Shown: positions 54,032-63,726, counted from the stretch's first letter. The stretch is DNA of 64,000 nt from Streptomyces drozdowiczii (GCF_026167665.1 NZ_CP098740.1:2976001-3040000), one strand, 5' to 3'. Numbers and translations: made by a program. The notes: a model not told the origin generated them from the sequence alone.

Positions 54032-55135
54032 ATGTCCGACTTCGTACCCGGACTCGAAGGAGTCGTCGCGTTCGAGACGGAAATCGCCGAACCCGACAAG
54101 GAAGGCGGTTCGCTCCGGTACCGGGGCGTCGACATCGAGGAACTGGTCGGTCACGTCTCCTTCGGGCATGTGTGGGGGCTGCTGGTGGACGGGGCGTTCG
54201 AGCCCGGTCTGCCGCCCGCCGAACCGTTTCCGCTCCCGGTGCACTCCGGGGACGTCCGGGTCGACGTGCAGGCCGCGCTGGCGATGCTCGCCCCGGTCTG
54301 GGGGCTGAAACCGCTGCTCGACATCGACGCGGAGACCGCCCGCGAGAACCTGGCGCGGGCCGCCGTGATGGCGCTGTCGTACGTGGCCCAGTCGGCGCGC
54401 GGACAGGGTGTGCCGATGGTCCCGCAGCGGGAGATCGACAAGGCGGAGTCCGTCGTGGAGCGGTTCATGATCCGCTGGCGCGGCGAGCCGGACCCGCGCC
54501 ATGTGAAGGCCGTCGACGCGTACTGGACGTCCGCCGCCGAGCACGGCATGAACGCGTCCACCTTCACCGCCCGGGTCATCGCCTCGACCGGCGCCGACGT
54601 GGCGGCCGCGCTGTCCGGCGCGGTGGGCGCCATGTCGGGCCCGCTGCACGGCGGCGCCCCGTCCCGGGTCCTCGGCATGATCGAGGAGATCGAGCGGACC
54701 GGGGACGCCACGGCCTACGTGAAGAAGGCGCTGGACAAGGGCGAGCGGCTGATGGGCTTCGGCCACCGCGTCTACCGCGCCGAGGACCCGCGCGCCCGTG
54801 TCCTGCGGCGCACCGCCGAGGAGCTGGGTGCACCCCGGTACGAGGTGGCGCGGGCGCTGGAGAAGGCGGCGCTGGAGGAGCTGCACGCGCGGCGCCCGGA
54901 CCGGGTGCTCGCGACGAACGTGGAGTTCTGGGCGGCGATCATGCTGGACTTCGCCGAGGTACCGGCGCCCATGTTCACGTCGATGTTCACCTGCGCCCGT
55001 ACGGCGGGCTGGTCGGCGCACATCCTGGAGCAGAAGCGGACGGGCCGCCTGGTGCGCCCGTCGGCGCGTTACGTGGGCCCGGGCGCGCGGAGCCCGCGCG
55101 AGGTCGCGGGGTACGCGGAGCTGAACACGCTGTAA
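54032..55135 (+). CDS. Citrate synthase 2 (type I-like short form)
   Basis: A 367-residue citrate synthase family enzyme condensing acetyl-CoA (or a related acyl-CoA) with oxaloacetate. Catalytic segments: [12 protein letters not shown] (His), [15 protein letters not shown] (His) and [10 protein letters not shown] (Asp). It is the citrate synthase-like paralogue that lies next to pdxH in Streptomyces rather than the main CitA; 2-methylcitrate activity cannot be excluded. ATG 54032 follows GAGGGAG. Confidence 0.88.
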   Translation: MSDFVPGLEGVVAFETEIAEPDKEGGSLRYRGVDIEELVGHVSFGHVWGLLVDGAFEPGLPPAEPFPLPVHSGDVRVDVQAALAMLAPVWGLKPLLDIDAETARENLARAAVMALSYVAQSARGQGVPMVPQREIDKAESVVERFMIRWRGEPDPRHVKAVDAYWTSAAEHGMNASTFTARVIASTGADVAAALSGAVGAMSGPLHGGAPSRVLGMIEEIERTGDATAYVKKALDKGERLMGFGHRVYRAEDPRARVLRRTAEELGAPRYEVARALEKAALEELHARRPDRVLATNVEFWAAIMLDFAEVPAPMFTSMFTCARTAGWSAHILEQKRTGRLVRPSARYVGPGARSPREVAGYAELNTL

Positions 55136-55215
55136 GGCAGGCAGAGTTCGAGACACCGCACTGACGGACACGCCCTCGTGGCCCGTACCCCGCCCCCGAC
55201 CCCGAGGGAACGCCC

Positions 55216-55941
55216 ATGCTCAGCCTGCCCGCCGGAGTGGTCCTGGTCGAGTCCTTCGGTGACACGGGGGACGCGGCCGGGATGCGCCTCTTCCCGGAGG
55301 AGGAGGCACTGATCGCGGACGTGGTCGAGGAGCGGCGGCGCGAGTTCACGACCGTACGGGGCTGCGCCCGCGAGGCCATGCGGCAGTTGGGCCGGGAGGC
55401 CGCCCCGCTGGTACGGCAGGGGCGCGACGGGCCCGCGTGGCCGGAGGGCCTGGTGGGCAGCCTGACGCACTGCGTGGGCTACCGGGCCGCCGCCGTCGCG
55501 CCCGCCGGGGCGTTCCGGGCGGTCGGGATCGACGCGGAGCCGGACGCGCCGCTGCCCTACGGGGTGGACCGGCGGGTGCTGAACGCCGGGGAGATCGAGG
55601 CCGTCGCGGAGTTGGCGCGCGCGGGGGCGCCGGTGGCGTGGGACCGGCTGGTGTTCTGCGTGAAGGAGGCCGTGTACAAGGCGTGGCACCCGCTGACCGG
55701 GCTGCCGCTGGGGTTCCTGGACGCGGAGGTGGCCCTGTCGGTGGACGGCACGTTCACCGCGCGGGTGCCGGGCGGCCCGGTGCCGGGCGGGCCGCCGTTC
55801 CCGGAGCTGCTGCGCGGGACCTGGGCGGCCGGACGCGGGCTGCTGCGGGTGGGTCTCGCCGTGCCGGCCCCGGTACCGGAGGGCGGTACGGGGCCGGGGG
55901 CGGCGGCGGTGCAGGCGGAGGCCGGGGCCGCGGCGGGCTGA
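55216..55941 (+). CDS. 4'-phosphopantetheinyl transferase (Sfp/EntD type)
   Basis: A 241-residue PPTase that activates carrier proteins of polyketide, non-ribosomal peptide or siderophore synthases. Motifs: [36 protein letters not shown] (104-108) and [16 protein letters not shown] (Lys150 and Glu151). EntD-like rather than AcpS. The C-terminal 25 residues are low complexity. ATG 55216 has GAGGGAA upstream. It is probably co-transcribed with the citrate synthase gene, 80 bases upstream. Confidence 0.9.
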   Translation: MLSLPAGVVLVESFGDTGDAAGMRLFPEEEALIADVVEERRREFTTVRGCAREAMRQLGREAAPLVRQGRDGPAWPEGLVGSLTHCVGYRAAAVAPAGAFRAVGIDAEPDAPLPYGVDRRVLNAGEIEAVAELARAGAPVAWDRLVFCVKEAVYKAWHPLTGLPLGFLDAEVALSVDGTFTARVPGGPVPGGPPFPELLRGTWAAGRGLLRVGLAVPAPVPEGGTGPGAAAVQAEAGAAAG

Positions 55942-55986
55942 GGGGGCGGGCTGACGAGGGCCGGGCTGACGGGCCGGGGCGGGGGC

Positions 55987-56532
55987 TCAGGCCCGGTCGA
56001 GCGCCCAGGTCTGGAGGGCGTAGGGCCGCCCCTTCTCCTCGCCCTCGATGAGCGGTACGCCGAGCAGCCGGAAGCCGTTCGCGGTGGCGACGGCGACGCT
56101 GGCCGCGTTCTCCGCCTCCAGTTCCAGGATGACCCGGTCGACGCCCAGCTCCTCGAAGGCGTACGCGGCCATCACCCGCACCGCCCGCCCGGCGAGCCCC
56201 TGCCCTCGGTGCGCGGGGCCGACCGCGTAACCCAGCTCCGTGCCCTCGGGGGCGCGCCGCAGCATGACCTCGCCGAGCGGGGCGCCGCCGTCGAGCGTGA
56301 TGGCGAGCAGGAGCGCGATGCCGTCCGCCCTGAGCTGCCGGTCCCTGGCCAGCCGGGCGCGGGCGGCCTCGGCGTCGAACGGCGAGACGATCGGCGTCCA
56401 GTACGCGATGTCCGGGTGGTCGAACAGGTCCGGCATGGCGGCGAGGTCGTCCTCGGTCCAGTCGCGCAGGACGAGCCCCTCACCGGTGAGTCGGACGTGC
56501 CGGGGGAAGGGGGGCGTGGGGCTGCTGGTCAT
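55987..56532 (-). CDS. GNAT family N-acetyltransferase
   Basis: A 181-residue RimJ/RimL-like acetyltransferase (GEGLVLRDWTEDDLAAMPDL, acetyl-CoA site GPAHRGQGLAGRAVRVMAAY, then ENAASVAVATANGFRLLG). Substrate unknown. ATG 56532 is correct for this gene; the apparent longer frame upstream arises from the frameshift in the adjacent tetR-type gene. Confidence 0.85.
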   Translation of the reverse strand: MTSSPTPPFPRHVRLTGEGLVLRDWTEDDLAAMPDLFDHPDIAYWTPIVSPFDAEAARARLARDRQLRADGIALLLAITLDGGAPLGEVMLRRAPEGTELGYAVGPAHRGQGLAGRAVRVMAAYAFEELGVDRVILELEAENAASVAVATANGFRLLGVPLIEGEEKGRPYALQTWALDRA

Positions 56533-56590
56533 GGTGCGGACCCTATCCGGGCGCTCCGCGGACACCAAGGCGTTTCCGCGCCCGGCCCGT

Positions 56591-57186
56591 TCAGCCCAGG
56601 GCCTCGTCCAGCAGCGCCCCCACTGGGCGACCACCTTGCGGCGGCGGGCGGTGTCGTCGGTGAGGACGTTGGCGAGGCCGAGCCCCCGGGCCATGTCGAG
56701 CAGCCCCTGCACGGTCTCCCGCACCCCGGGCCTCGTCTCGTCGGCGCGCAGGAGGTGGACGGCGATGCGGTGCGTCTCGCGGCCGACCCGGGCCTCCAAC
56801 TCCGTCACCCGGGGCCGCAGTTGCTCCTCGTTGGAGGCGGCGACCCAGAGCTGGAGGGCGGCGCGGAAGAGGGGCCCGGTGTAGAGGTCGACCAGGGCGG
56901 CGACGACGGCGGCGCGGTCCTGGTCGGGAACGGCGCGCAGGGCGGCGGAGCGTTCCTCGGCGACGTATTCGACGGCAGCGGTGAACAGGTCCTCGCGGGT
57001 GGGGAAGTGGTGCTGCGCCGCACCCCGTGAGACCCCGGCCCGCTCCGCGACGACGGCGACCGTGGACCCGGCCCAGCCGTGCTCGGCGAGGCAGGCCACC
57101 GCGGCCTCCAGGAGGCGCCGGCGGGTGGCGCGGCTGCGGTCCTGTTTGGGGCCCGGGCTGCTGCCGCCCGGTGTCACAACGCCCAT
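56591..57186 (-). CDS. TetR/AcrR family regulator, frameshifted
   Basis: A repressor of about 198 residues (ATG 57186; GTG 57177, which overlaps the previous stop as GTGA, may be the true start). HTH: RRRLLEAAVACLAEHGWAGS and GVSRGAAQHHFPTREDL. The ligand-binding domain follows. The frame breaks in the C5 run 56617-56621 six codons from the end; one added base gives QWGALLDEALG and the stop at 56591, instead of reading into the GNAT gene. It overlaps the enoyl-CoA hydratase gene and probably regulates it. Confidence 0.85.
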
Positions 57187-57911
57187 GCGGGGTCCCGTCG
57201 TTCGAGGAAGGCCGTCATCCCCTCCCGGGCCTCGTCGGAGGCGAAGAGCCGGGCGGAGCGGGCGATGAGGTCTTCGGCGTGCTGGTCGAAATTCTCCAGC
57301 ACAGTAGCCGTGACCAGCGCCTTGGACTCCGCCAGCCCCTGCGGGGACGCCCGCCGCAGAGCGTCCAGTACGCCGTCGAGCGAGCCGTCCACGTCGTCGG
57401 CGGCCATCGTGACGAGGCCGATGCGCTCGGCCTCGTCCGCGTGGAACTTCTCGCCGGTCAGGTAGTAGCGGGCGGCGGCGCGCGGGTCGATGCGCGGGAG
57501 CAGCGGCATCGAGATCACGGCGGGCGCGAGGCCGAGCCGCGCCTCGGTGAGCGCGAAGGTCGACCCGGTCCCGGCGACGGAGATGTCGCAGGCGGCGAGC
57601 AGCCCGAGCCCTCCGGCCCGCACATGTCCGTCGACCCGGGCCACCACGGGCTTCGGCAGCGCGACGATCCGCCGCATCAGGGCCACGAAGTCGTGCGGAT
57701 CGGCCGGGGCCCGCAGGTCGGCGCCCGCGCAGAAGGTGGTCCCGGTGTGGGTGAGCACGACGGCCCGCACGGAGTCGTCGGCCGCGCACGCCTCCAGCGC
57801 CTCCGCGAGACCGGCGACGAGCCCGGCGCTGAGGGCGTTGCGGTTGGCGGGCGAGTCGAGCGTGAGCGTGGTGACGCCGCGCGTACGGGCGGGCGGGGCG
57901 AGCGGGCTCAT
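57174..57911 (-). CDS. Enoyl-CoA hydratase/isomerase family protein
   Basis: A 245-residue crotonase-fold protein (TTLTLDSPANRNALSAGLVA, FCAGADLRAP as the CoA-binding oxyanion region, VDGHVRAGGLGLLAACDISV). The second glutamate typical of hydratases is seen near LTEARLGLAPAVIS. It probably acts in fatty- or amino-acid degradation, and is translationally coupled to the TetR-type gene that follows. ATG 57911. Confidence 0.88.
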   Translation of the reverse strand: MSPLAPPARTRGVTTLTLDSPANRNALSAGLVAGLAEALEACAADDSVRAVVLTHTGTTFCAGADLRAPADPHDFVALMRRIVALPKPVVARVDGHVRAGGLGLLAACDISVAGTGSTFALTEARLGLAPAVISMPLLPRIDPRAAARYYLTGEKFHADEAERIGLVTMAADDVDGSLDGVLDALRRASPQGLAESKALVTATVLENFDQHAEDLIARSARLFASDEAREGMTAFLERRDPAWAL

Positions 57912-58090
57912 CCGCGATCTCCTTCTCTGCCGGCGGTCGCGTCGAGCGTGGCAGCAGGACCGGGAACAATCAAGCGCGCTTGCATGATTTTGCTCAGCGG
58001 GCCCGGCCCGTACGCCCGTCGAGGAATTGCCGGACGATGTCCGGATGACCGGCCCGGGCGCGTCGTCCGCGTACGGCCGACCGCCCGCCG

Positions 58091-58947
58091 TCAGCCCAGG
58101 CTCGCCAGGTCCTCCGCGCTCAGCCGCAGTTCGCCCGCCGCGATGTTCTCCTCCAGGTGGGCCGGGGAGCCGGTGCCGGGGATGAGCAGGATGTTCGGCG
58201 ACCGGGCCAGCAGCCAGGCGAGCGCCACCTGCGGGACGGTGGTCTCGTGGCGCTTGGCGACGGCTTCGAGGCGTTCGGCGGTCAGGGGCTGGAAGCCGCC
58301 GACCGGATAGAACGGCACATAGGCGACACCGGCTTCGGCGCAGGCGTCGACCAGGGGTCGTCGTCGCGGCGCGCGATGTTGTACGCGTTCTGCACACAGG
58401 CGATCGGCGCCAGCTCGCGCGCCTGCGTGAACTGGTCGAGCGACACGTTGGAGATGCCGATGTGCCGGATCAGGCCCTCGTCGCGCAGGGCCAGCAGCGT
58501 CGCGAGGGGGCCGTCGAGCGGGGCGTCCTCATGACCCCGGTCGCCCAGGCGCAGGTTGACCACGTCGAGCCGGTCCAGGCCGAGCGACGTCAGGTTCGCC
58601 TCGACCCCGCGCCGCAGGCCGTCCGGGGTGAGACCGCGCTGTTCGGCGACCGGCCGCGCGATGTCCGGGCCCTCGACCAGGGCGCCGACCTTGGTGACGA
58701 TCACCAGGTCGTCCGGGTAGGGGTGCAGCGCGGACCGGATCAGCTCGTTGGCCGAAACCCCGTCGCGCGCGTAGTAGTTCGAGGTGTCGATGTGGTTGAC
58801 GCCCAGCTCGACCGCGCGCCGCAGAATGCCGAGGGCCGCGTCGCGGTCGGGCCGCTCGCCCCGGGGCCACCCCGTCAGCTTCATCGCGCCGTAGCCGACC
58901 CGGGCGACGCCCAAGTCCCCGCCGATTGCCCATCGTTTGGAGTTCAT
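58091..58947 (-). CDS. Aldo/keto reductase, frameshifted
   Basis: An NADPH-dependent oxidoreductase of about 285 residues. The catalytic Tyr is in SNYYARDG with Asp in NHIDTSNYY and Lys in IVTKVGALVEG; the cofactor region is CVQNAYNIARRDDD and later LLIPGTGSPAHLEENI. The frame breaks in the GGGG run 58354-58357; one extra base yields DPLVDACAEAGVAYVPFYPV and the stop at 58091. ATG 58947, or TTG 58956 with a better spaced GGGGGA. Confidence 0.88.
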
Positions 58948-58962
58948 GTCCCCCAACGTAGG

Positions 58963-59934
58963 TCACCGGCCGATCGGCGCGGCCCCCGTCGCCGCCACCG
59001 AGACCTCCCACAGCCGGGCCGCCGCCTCCGGATCGACGGCGTACGGGCGCACGCCGCCGCTCTCGGGCGATGCGGGGTCGTGGAGGCGGGCGACCTCGCA
59101 GTCCTCCAGGTAGAGGCCGCCCCGGTCGGCCAGGAGGGGTGAGGTGGCCGCCCACAGGCCGGTGGCGGCGCCCTGGGACGGGGACTTGAAGCCCTCGCCG
59201 ACCACGTTGCCGTGCTCGTCCACCCAGCCCCTGTCGATCTGCTCCTGGAGCGTCATGTCCCGCTGCAAGCCGGTGATGATCGCCCCGGGGTGGAGCGCGA
59301 AGGCCCGCACGCCGTCGCCCCGGCCGAGCGCGTCGAGGTGCACCGCGAAGAGCACGTTGGCGGTCTTGGACTGGCCGTACGCCTGCCACTTGTCGTAGCC
59401 GGTGCGGAAGTGCGGATCGTGGCGGCGGATGTCCGTGATGCCGTGTCCGGCGGAGCTGTAGACCACGACGCGCGCCCCGTCACCGGCGGCGAGGAGCGGG
59501 TACAGCTCGCAGGTCAGGGCGAAGTGCCCGAAGTGGTTCGCCGCGAACTGGCCCTCCCACCCGGGCCCGACGCGCCGCTCCGGGGTGGCCATCACCCCGG
59601 CGGTGGCGAAGAGCAGGTCGAGCGTGGTCAGCGACGCGCGGATGTGCGCGGCCGCCGCCCGTACGGACCCGAGGTCGGCCAGGTCCATGGCGACGACCTC
59701 GACGTCACCGCCCACCCCGTCGAGCGCGGCGCGGGCGGCCTCGGGCCGCCGCGCGGGCACGACCACCCGCGCCCCGGCGGCGACGAGCGCGCGGGTCGTT
59801 TCGAGCCCGAGCCCGGAGTAGCCGCCGGTCACGACGGCGTTCCGGCCGGAGAGGTCGAGCCCGGCGGTGACGTCCTGGGCGGTGCTGGCGGCGGAGAAGG
59901 GCGAGCCGATGGGCTGCTGTGCGGTGCTGGTCAT
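58963..59934 (-). CDS. Short-chain dehydrogenase/reductase
   Basis: A 323-residue SDR, retinol dehydrogenase/WW-oxidoreductase-like. Cofactor motif TGGYSGLG, NAG region reads FATAGVMATPERR (Asn replaced by Thr-Ala), active-site YSSAGH with YDKWQAYGQSKTAN supplying Tyr and Lys. Substrate unknown. ATG 59934. Divergent from a truncated MerR regulator with a MerR-like operator between them, so it was probably a MerR-regulated redox gene. Confidence 0.88.
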   Translation of the reverse strand: MTSTAQQPIGSPFSAASTAQDVTAGLDLSGRNAVVTGGYSGLGLETTRALVAAGARVVVPARRPEAARAALDGVGGDVEVVAMDLADLGSVRAAAAHIRASLTTLDLLFATAGVMATPERRVGPGWEGQFAANHFGHFALTCELYPLLAAGDGARVVVYSSAGHGITDIRRHDPHFRTGYDKWQAYGQSKTANVLFAVHLDALGRGDGVRAFALHPGAIITGLQRDMTLQEQIDRGWVDEHGNVVGEGFKSPSQGAATGLWAATSPLLADRGGLYLEDCEVARLHDPASPESGGVRPYAVDPEAAARLWEVSVAATGAAPIGR

Positions 59935-59951
59935 GGAGACGACGTTACGAG

Positions 59952-59967
59952 CTGGAGCTCGCTCTAG
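59952..59967. promoter_or_regulatory. MerR-family operator-like palindrome
   Basis: CTGGAGCTCGCTCTAG is a near-perfect palindrome of the CTnGAGCnnGCTCnAG type used by redox-type MerR regulators. Read towards the SDR gene it lies between TTGATC and TAACGT, a promoter with the long spacer typical of MerR control. Confidence 0.6.
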
Positions 59968-59989
59968 ATCAAGTCCCACGCTCCCCGGC

Positions 59990-60207
59990 ATGGCGACCAC
60001 CACCGGCACCCTGAGCATCGGCGAGGTGTCCGACCGCACCGGCCTCAGCGTCCACGCCCTCCGCCACTACGACCGCGAGGGCCTGCTCGCGGGCCCGGTG
60101 CACCGCACCTCCTGTACGGCCTGGGAGCGGTGCTGATCGGCGGAAGCACGGGCCGGTTCCGCCCGGCCGATCCGGCGGACCCGGACGGCCCCGGGCCGCA
60201 GGCGTAA
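59990..60207 (+). pseudogene. Truncated MerR-family regulator remnant
   Basis: ATG 59990 starts a clear MerR N-terminus (GTLSIGEVSDRTGLSVHALR, then HYDREGLLAGPVHRT) that ends abruptly at codon 40 and reaches a stop at 60136. In another frame the next bases read LYGLGAVLIGGSTGRFRPAD up to TAA 60207, like the C-terminus of an unrelated membrane protein. This looks like a deletion that fused the 5' end of merR to the 3' end of another gene. Adding or removing one base does not repair it, unlike the other frameshifts in the window. Confidence 0.75.
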
Positions 60208-60211
60208 GCCG

Positions 60212-60952
60212 TCAACTCGCCGCCCTCAGCACATCCAGCTCGCACCCCGGCGCCCCCGGGTCGAAGCCGTGCTGGACCAGCCAGCGGTACGCGGTGAGGC
60301 TGCGCAGCGACCACCAGGCGCGGACGATGTCCGTATCCACGTCGGTGCCGTACCCGGCGAGGAGGTCGCCCAGGCGCTCCTCGTGCCCGAGCGTCAGCGT
60401 GGCGAGGTCGAAGAGCGCGTCCCCCCGCGCCGCCTCGGACCAGTCGATGATGCCGGTGACCTCGTCGTCGCCGCCGGTGAACACATGCGTGATCTGCAAG
60501 TCGCCGTGCACGAACACCGGCTCCCACGGCCGCAGCGCCGCCTCCGCGATCCGGCGGTTGCGGGTGACCAGCTCGGCGGGCAGGACCTCGTGCGCGAGGA
60601 GCCAGTCGCACTCCCGCTCCAGCTCGGCCGTCAGGCCGTCCGCGCTCCGCCCGGGCCACGGCGGCAACGGTGCCCCGTGCAGGGTCCGGATCGCGGCTCC
60701 CGCCGCGGCCCACGCCTCCGGGGAGGCGGGCGACGGCTCCCCGAGGCGGCCCAGGGCGGTGCCGGGGACGGCCGCGAGCGCCAGCACGGACGGCTTCCGC
60801 CACAACACCTCCGGCGTCGGGACCGGCGCCAGCGCCAACGCCTCGGCCTCCACGGCGATCCGCTCCCGCTGCGCGTCCACCTTCAGGAACATGTCCCCGA
60901 CGCGCAGCGTCGTCCGCTCGGAGTGGGCTACGACGACCTCGACCTCATCCAT
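60212..60952 (-). CDS. Aminoglycoside phosphotransferase-like kinase (APH family)
   Basis: A 246-residue small-molecule kinase. Catalytic loop FVHGDLQITHVF (the usual Asn five residues after Asp is His) and metal-binding IIDWSEAARGDALFDLA. The N-terminal lobe has the Lys in DMFLKVDA. Substrate unknown; no evidence that it confers resistance. ATG 60952. Confidence 0.85.
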   Translation of the reverse strand: MDEVEVVVAHSERTTLRVGDMFLKVDAQRERIAVEAEALALAPVPTPEVLWRKPSVLALAAVPGTALGRLGEPSPASPEAWAAAGAAIRTLHGAPLPPWPGRSADGLTAELERECDWLLAHEVLPAELVTRNRRIAEAALRPWEPVFVHGDLQITHVFTGGDDEVTGIIDWSEAARGDALFDLATLTLGHEERLGDLLAGYGTDVDTDIVRAWWSLRSLTAYRWLVQHGFDPGAPGCELDVLRAAS

Positions 60953-61102
60953 GCCGCCCAGTCTCCCGGGGTTCGCCGCAGAGCCCCAACTCCCTTTACG
61001 TACAACGTTGTACGCGCACCCTTCCCGTAACGGCCGACCCACCCCACAATGGCGTGGGCGCGCTCCCACGATCCCGCCTCCCCCCACCCGAAAGGGCGCA
61101 GG

Positions 61103-61963
61103 ATGAGCCTCGCGACCGTACGGAAACCGAACCCCGCCCGCCGCCGGGGCCGGGCCCTGCTCGTGGCCGCCGCACTCCTGCCCGCGCTGCTGGCCGGCGC
61201 CGGTCCGGCGTCCGCGGCGACCCCCATAACGACGGCGGCGGCCACCGTCCAGAGCCCCGTGCCCCAGGCCGTGGTGAACCGCTTCCGGCTCGACACCGGT
61301 TGGTACGCGAAGTACGTGGAGGGCCCCAGGGACGTCAACACCGGCGCCTCCCTCGCGGTCCTGGGCTCCGCGCAGGTCTCCGACTCCACGCTGCTCAAGG
61401 CGGCCCGCCAGCTGGAGGCCCTGGTCCGCACCTGGCCGTACTACCCGGTCGGGGAGCTGGACCGCCGCAACCTCCGTGTGGTGATCACCGCCCGGAACGA
61501 GCGGATGAGTTCGGTCCCCGAGGTGCGCGCGGCGTTCGGGACCTCGCTCGACGACCGCTACTGGGCGGGGATGGGCGCCACCGACTACCTGCCGGTGTCC
61601 GTGGGCACCGAGGCGAACCTCGCGGACAACCAGGGCCGGGAGAACGTCTTCGTGCACGAATTCGGCCACTCGGTGGCGGACATGGGCCTCCGGCACATCG
61701 ACCCGGCCTTCACCGGCGAGTTGCAGAGCGCGTACGACCAGGCCCGCGCGTCCGGCCGCTGGGCCAACACGTACGCCATCAGCAACACCAGCGAGTACTG
61801 GGCCGAGGGCATCCAGAGCTACTTCGACGTGAACTACGAGGGCCGCCCCGGCGGCGACGGCGTCCACAACGACATCAACACCCGCGCCGAGCTGGCGCGT
61901 TACGACGCCCCGCTGTTCCGCCTGCTCGACCGCGTCTACCGGGGCGCGGCGCTTCCCTCGTAA
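61103..61963 (+). CDS. Secreted HExxH metallopeptidase-like protein
   Basis: A 286-residue exported protein. Signal peptide: Arg-rich start, GRALLVAAALLPALLAGAG, cleavage near ASA-AT at residues 37-39. The catalytic motif HEFGH is at 185-189, with a candidate third ligand in NTSEYWAEGIQSYF (Glu231 or Glu235), so a gluzincin-like site. I cannot name the family. ATG 61103 follows AAAGGGCGCAGG. Confidence 0.78.
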   Translation: MSLATVRKPNPARRRGRALLVAAALLPALLAGAGPASAATPITTAAATVQSPVPQAVVNRFRLDTGWYAKYVEGPRDVNTGASLAVLGSAQVSDSTLLKAARQLEALVRTWPYYPVGELDRRNLRVVITARNERMSSVPEVRAAFGTSLDDRYWAGMGATDYLPVSVGTEANLADNQGRENVFVHEFGHSVADMGLRHIDPAFTGELQSAYDQARASGRWANTYAISNTSEYWAEGIQSYFDVNYEGRPGGDGVHNDINTRAELARYDAPLFRLLDRVYRGAALPS

Positions 61964-61973
61964 CCCGGAGGGA

Positions 61974-63656
61974 TCACCGCCCGTCCAGCTGCAACGGCGG
62001 ATTCGGGTCGGTCTCGTCGCTCATGAAGTCCTTCATGCCCTGCCACAGCGACCGCGCCCGGTGCACCGTGGCGCCCCGCGCATCGGCCAGGACCTCCGCG
62101 CGCTCGCCGAATCCGACCGGGAGCGGCGGGAGGCCGAGCGCGGTCAGGGTGCGGATCAGGAGCTGCGACGGGTCGCCCGGGTCGCGCAGCAGCCGCGCGA
62201 TCTCCCGGGCGTCGCCCTGACCGGCCGCGCCGACGAGCAGGTCCGCGTGCCGGCGCGCGGTCTCCTGGGAGGGCGAAGCGCCGGGCCCCGCCCACCGGTG
62301 CCGGGCAGCCGTCCGGCCCTTGGCGACGACGGACAGGACGCACGCGTCGTCCCCCTCGCGCCGGGCGACCAGCGTGGTCATCCCGGCGGAGTCGAAGGCG
62401 CTCTCCGCCACCGCCGCCAGCCCGTCGAGCCGCAGCACCGACGCCCGCCGCCCGCGCTTGCCCGGCGCCTCCTCCGAGGGGGCCGACTCCATCAACGTCC
62501 ACCGCCCGGCCGGGGCGAGCCGCACGGTGGCCCCGCACAGCAGCAGCTCCTGCGAGACGCGCTGCGGCGGGCCGGGCACGTACGCGATCTCGTGGGCCGC
62601 CTGCGCATTCGCGGAGGACGGCAGGGGCACGGCGGGGGCGGGGACAGTGCCGTTACGGGGGATGGAGGCGGCGAGACCGGCGCGGGCGCCCTCCCGGACC
62701 TCCCGGAACGCCTCCAGGGGCTCGCCCATGTAGACCCAGGGGTGCGCGGTGGCGTACCGCCCGATGGAGCGGTAGACGTCCAGCGATTCGGCCCAGCGTT
62801 CGCGCCCGTTCAGCGCCCACACCAGGTGGTTGCGGATCAGCCGCGCGGCGTGGTCCTCGGGCGGGCGCGAGGCGGAGTACGCCTGCGCGGCGGCGATGAT
62901 CGCGTCGGCCCGGTCGGCGCCGGGGACCCCCCGCTTCGCCTCCCTCGGGACGACCTCGGTCAGGGCCACGACCTCCAGGGCGCGGAGGGGTGAGCCCTCC
63001 GGCGCGTCGGCGGCGACGCGGGCCGCGTAGGCGAACATCTCCTCATGGCTGCCGTGCCACTTGGCGGAGAGGTACTGGATGGCGTGCACATGGGTGGGCA
63101 GGTGGTGCGGCGCGCAGGCGAGCGCTTGCCCCAGGCACTCCTCGAAGACGTCGCGCGGCGCCTGGGCACCGATGCAGTGGGGCAGGACCGCGGACCACGG
63201 CACCGGGTCGCCGGGGCTCGCCTCGACGGCCGCCTCGATGACGGGCAGCGCGTCGTCCAGCAGCGTGCGGAAGGCCCGGTACTGCTCCTCGCTCACGTCC
63301 TTGGCACGCGCGGCCGTGCGGACCTCCCACGCCTCTTCGATACGCCGGAACGCCTCCACGACCAGCGCGTCGGGGTCCTCCGGCCAGCCCGCGTCCATCC
63401 CGGCGAGCGCGGTGACGACCTCGTGCCGGAGCACCCAGTCCCCCTCCGCGCGCGTGGCGGCGAGCAGCGCGCGCACCGGCTCGTACGCCCCCTGCCGGGC
63501 GGCGGCCAGCGGCTCGACGGCCCGCGCGTCGGGCGCGCCCACGACGACCGCGTGATCCGGCACGAGCCCGACCCCGGTCGCCTCCAGGTTCCGCACCATC
63601 CGCCCCACTTTGCCGAACACCGGCGCCCCCTCCGTAAACCCGTATGTGGGGGCCAT
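61974..63656 (-). CDS. Conserved protein with TPR-like N-terminal half (possibly DUF4034)
   Basis: A protein of about 560 residues without signal peptide or membrane helix. Residues 1-340 are helical, TPR-like (VSEEQYRAFRTLLDDALPVI, HAIQYLSAKWHGSHEEMFAY, LIRNHLVWALNGRERWAESL); this recalls DUF4034 proteins. The C-terminal part is beta-rich (SVLRLDGLAAVAESAFDSAG). Function unknown. ATG 63656; longer starts exist. Next to a DUF6000-like gene, it may belong to a contact- or phage-related accessory island, but nothing here proves it. Confidence 0.65.
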   Translation of the reverse strand: MAPTYGFTEGAPVFGKVGRMVRNLEATGVGLVPDHAVVVGAPDARAVEPLAAARQGAYEPVRALLAATRAEGDWVLRHEVVTALAGMDAGWPEDPDALVVEAFRRIEEAWEVRTAARAKDVSEEQYRAFRTLLDDALPVIEAAVEASPGDPVPWSAVLPHCIGAQAPRDVFEECLGQALACAPHHLPTHVHAIQYLSAKWHGSHEEMFAYAARVAADAPEGSPLRALEVVALTEVVPREAKRGVPGADRADAIIAAAQAYSASRPPEDHAARLIRNHLVWALNGRERWAESLDVYRSIGRYATAHPWVYMGEPLEAFREVREGARAGLAASIPRNGTVPAPAVPLPSSANAQAAHEIAYVPGPPQRVSQELLLCGATVRLAPAGRWTLMESAPSEEAPGKRGRRASVLRLDGLAAVAESAFDSAGMTTLVARREGDDACVLSVVAKGRTAARHRWAGPGASPSQETARRHADLLVGAAGQGDAREIARLLRDPGDPSQLLIRTLTALGLPPLPVGFGERAEVLADARGATVHRARSLWQGMKDFMSDETDPNPPLQLDGR

Positions 63657-63726
63657 GATCCCCGCCGCCCCGCAGGCCCGACGACCGGGCCCCCCGCAAC
63701 CCCTTCGCGGTGATCCGGCCACCGAC

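Noticed and set aside
55987..57969. Single 660-codon TetR-GNAT fusion gene
   Set aside because: The fusion exists only because of a one-base loss near the end of the tetR-type gene; each part is complete alone.
60212..60952. Antibiotic-resistance kinase
   Set aside because: The protein has the APH fold but the catalytic loop differs (Asn to His) and there is no resistance-gene context.
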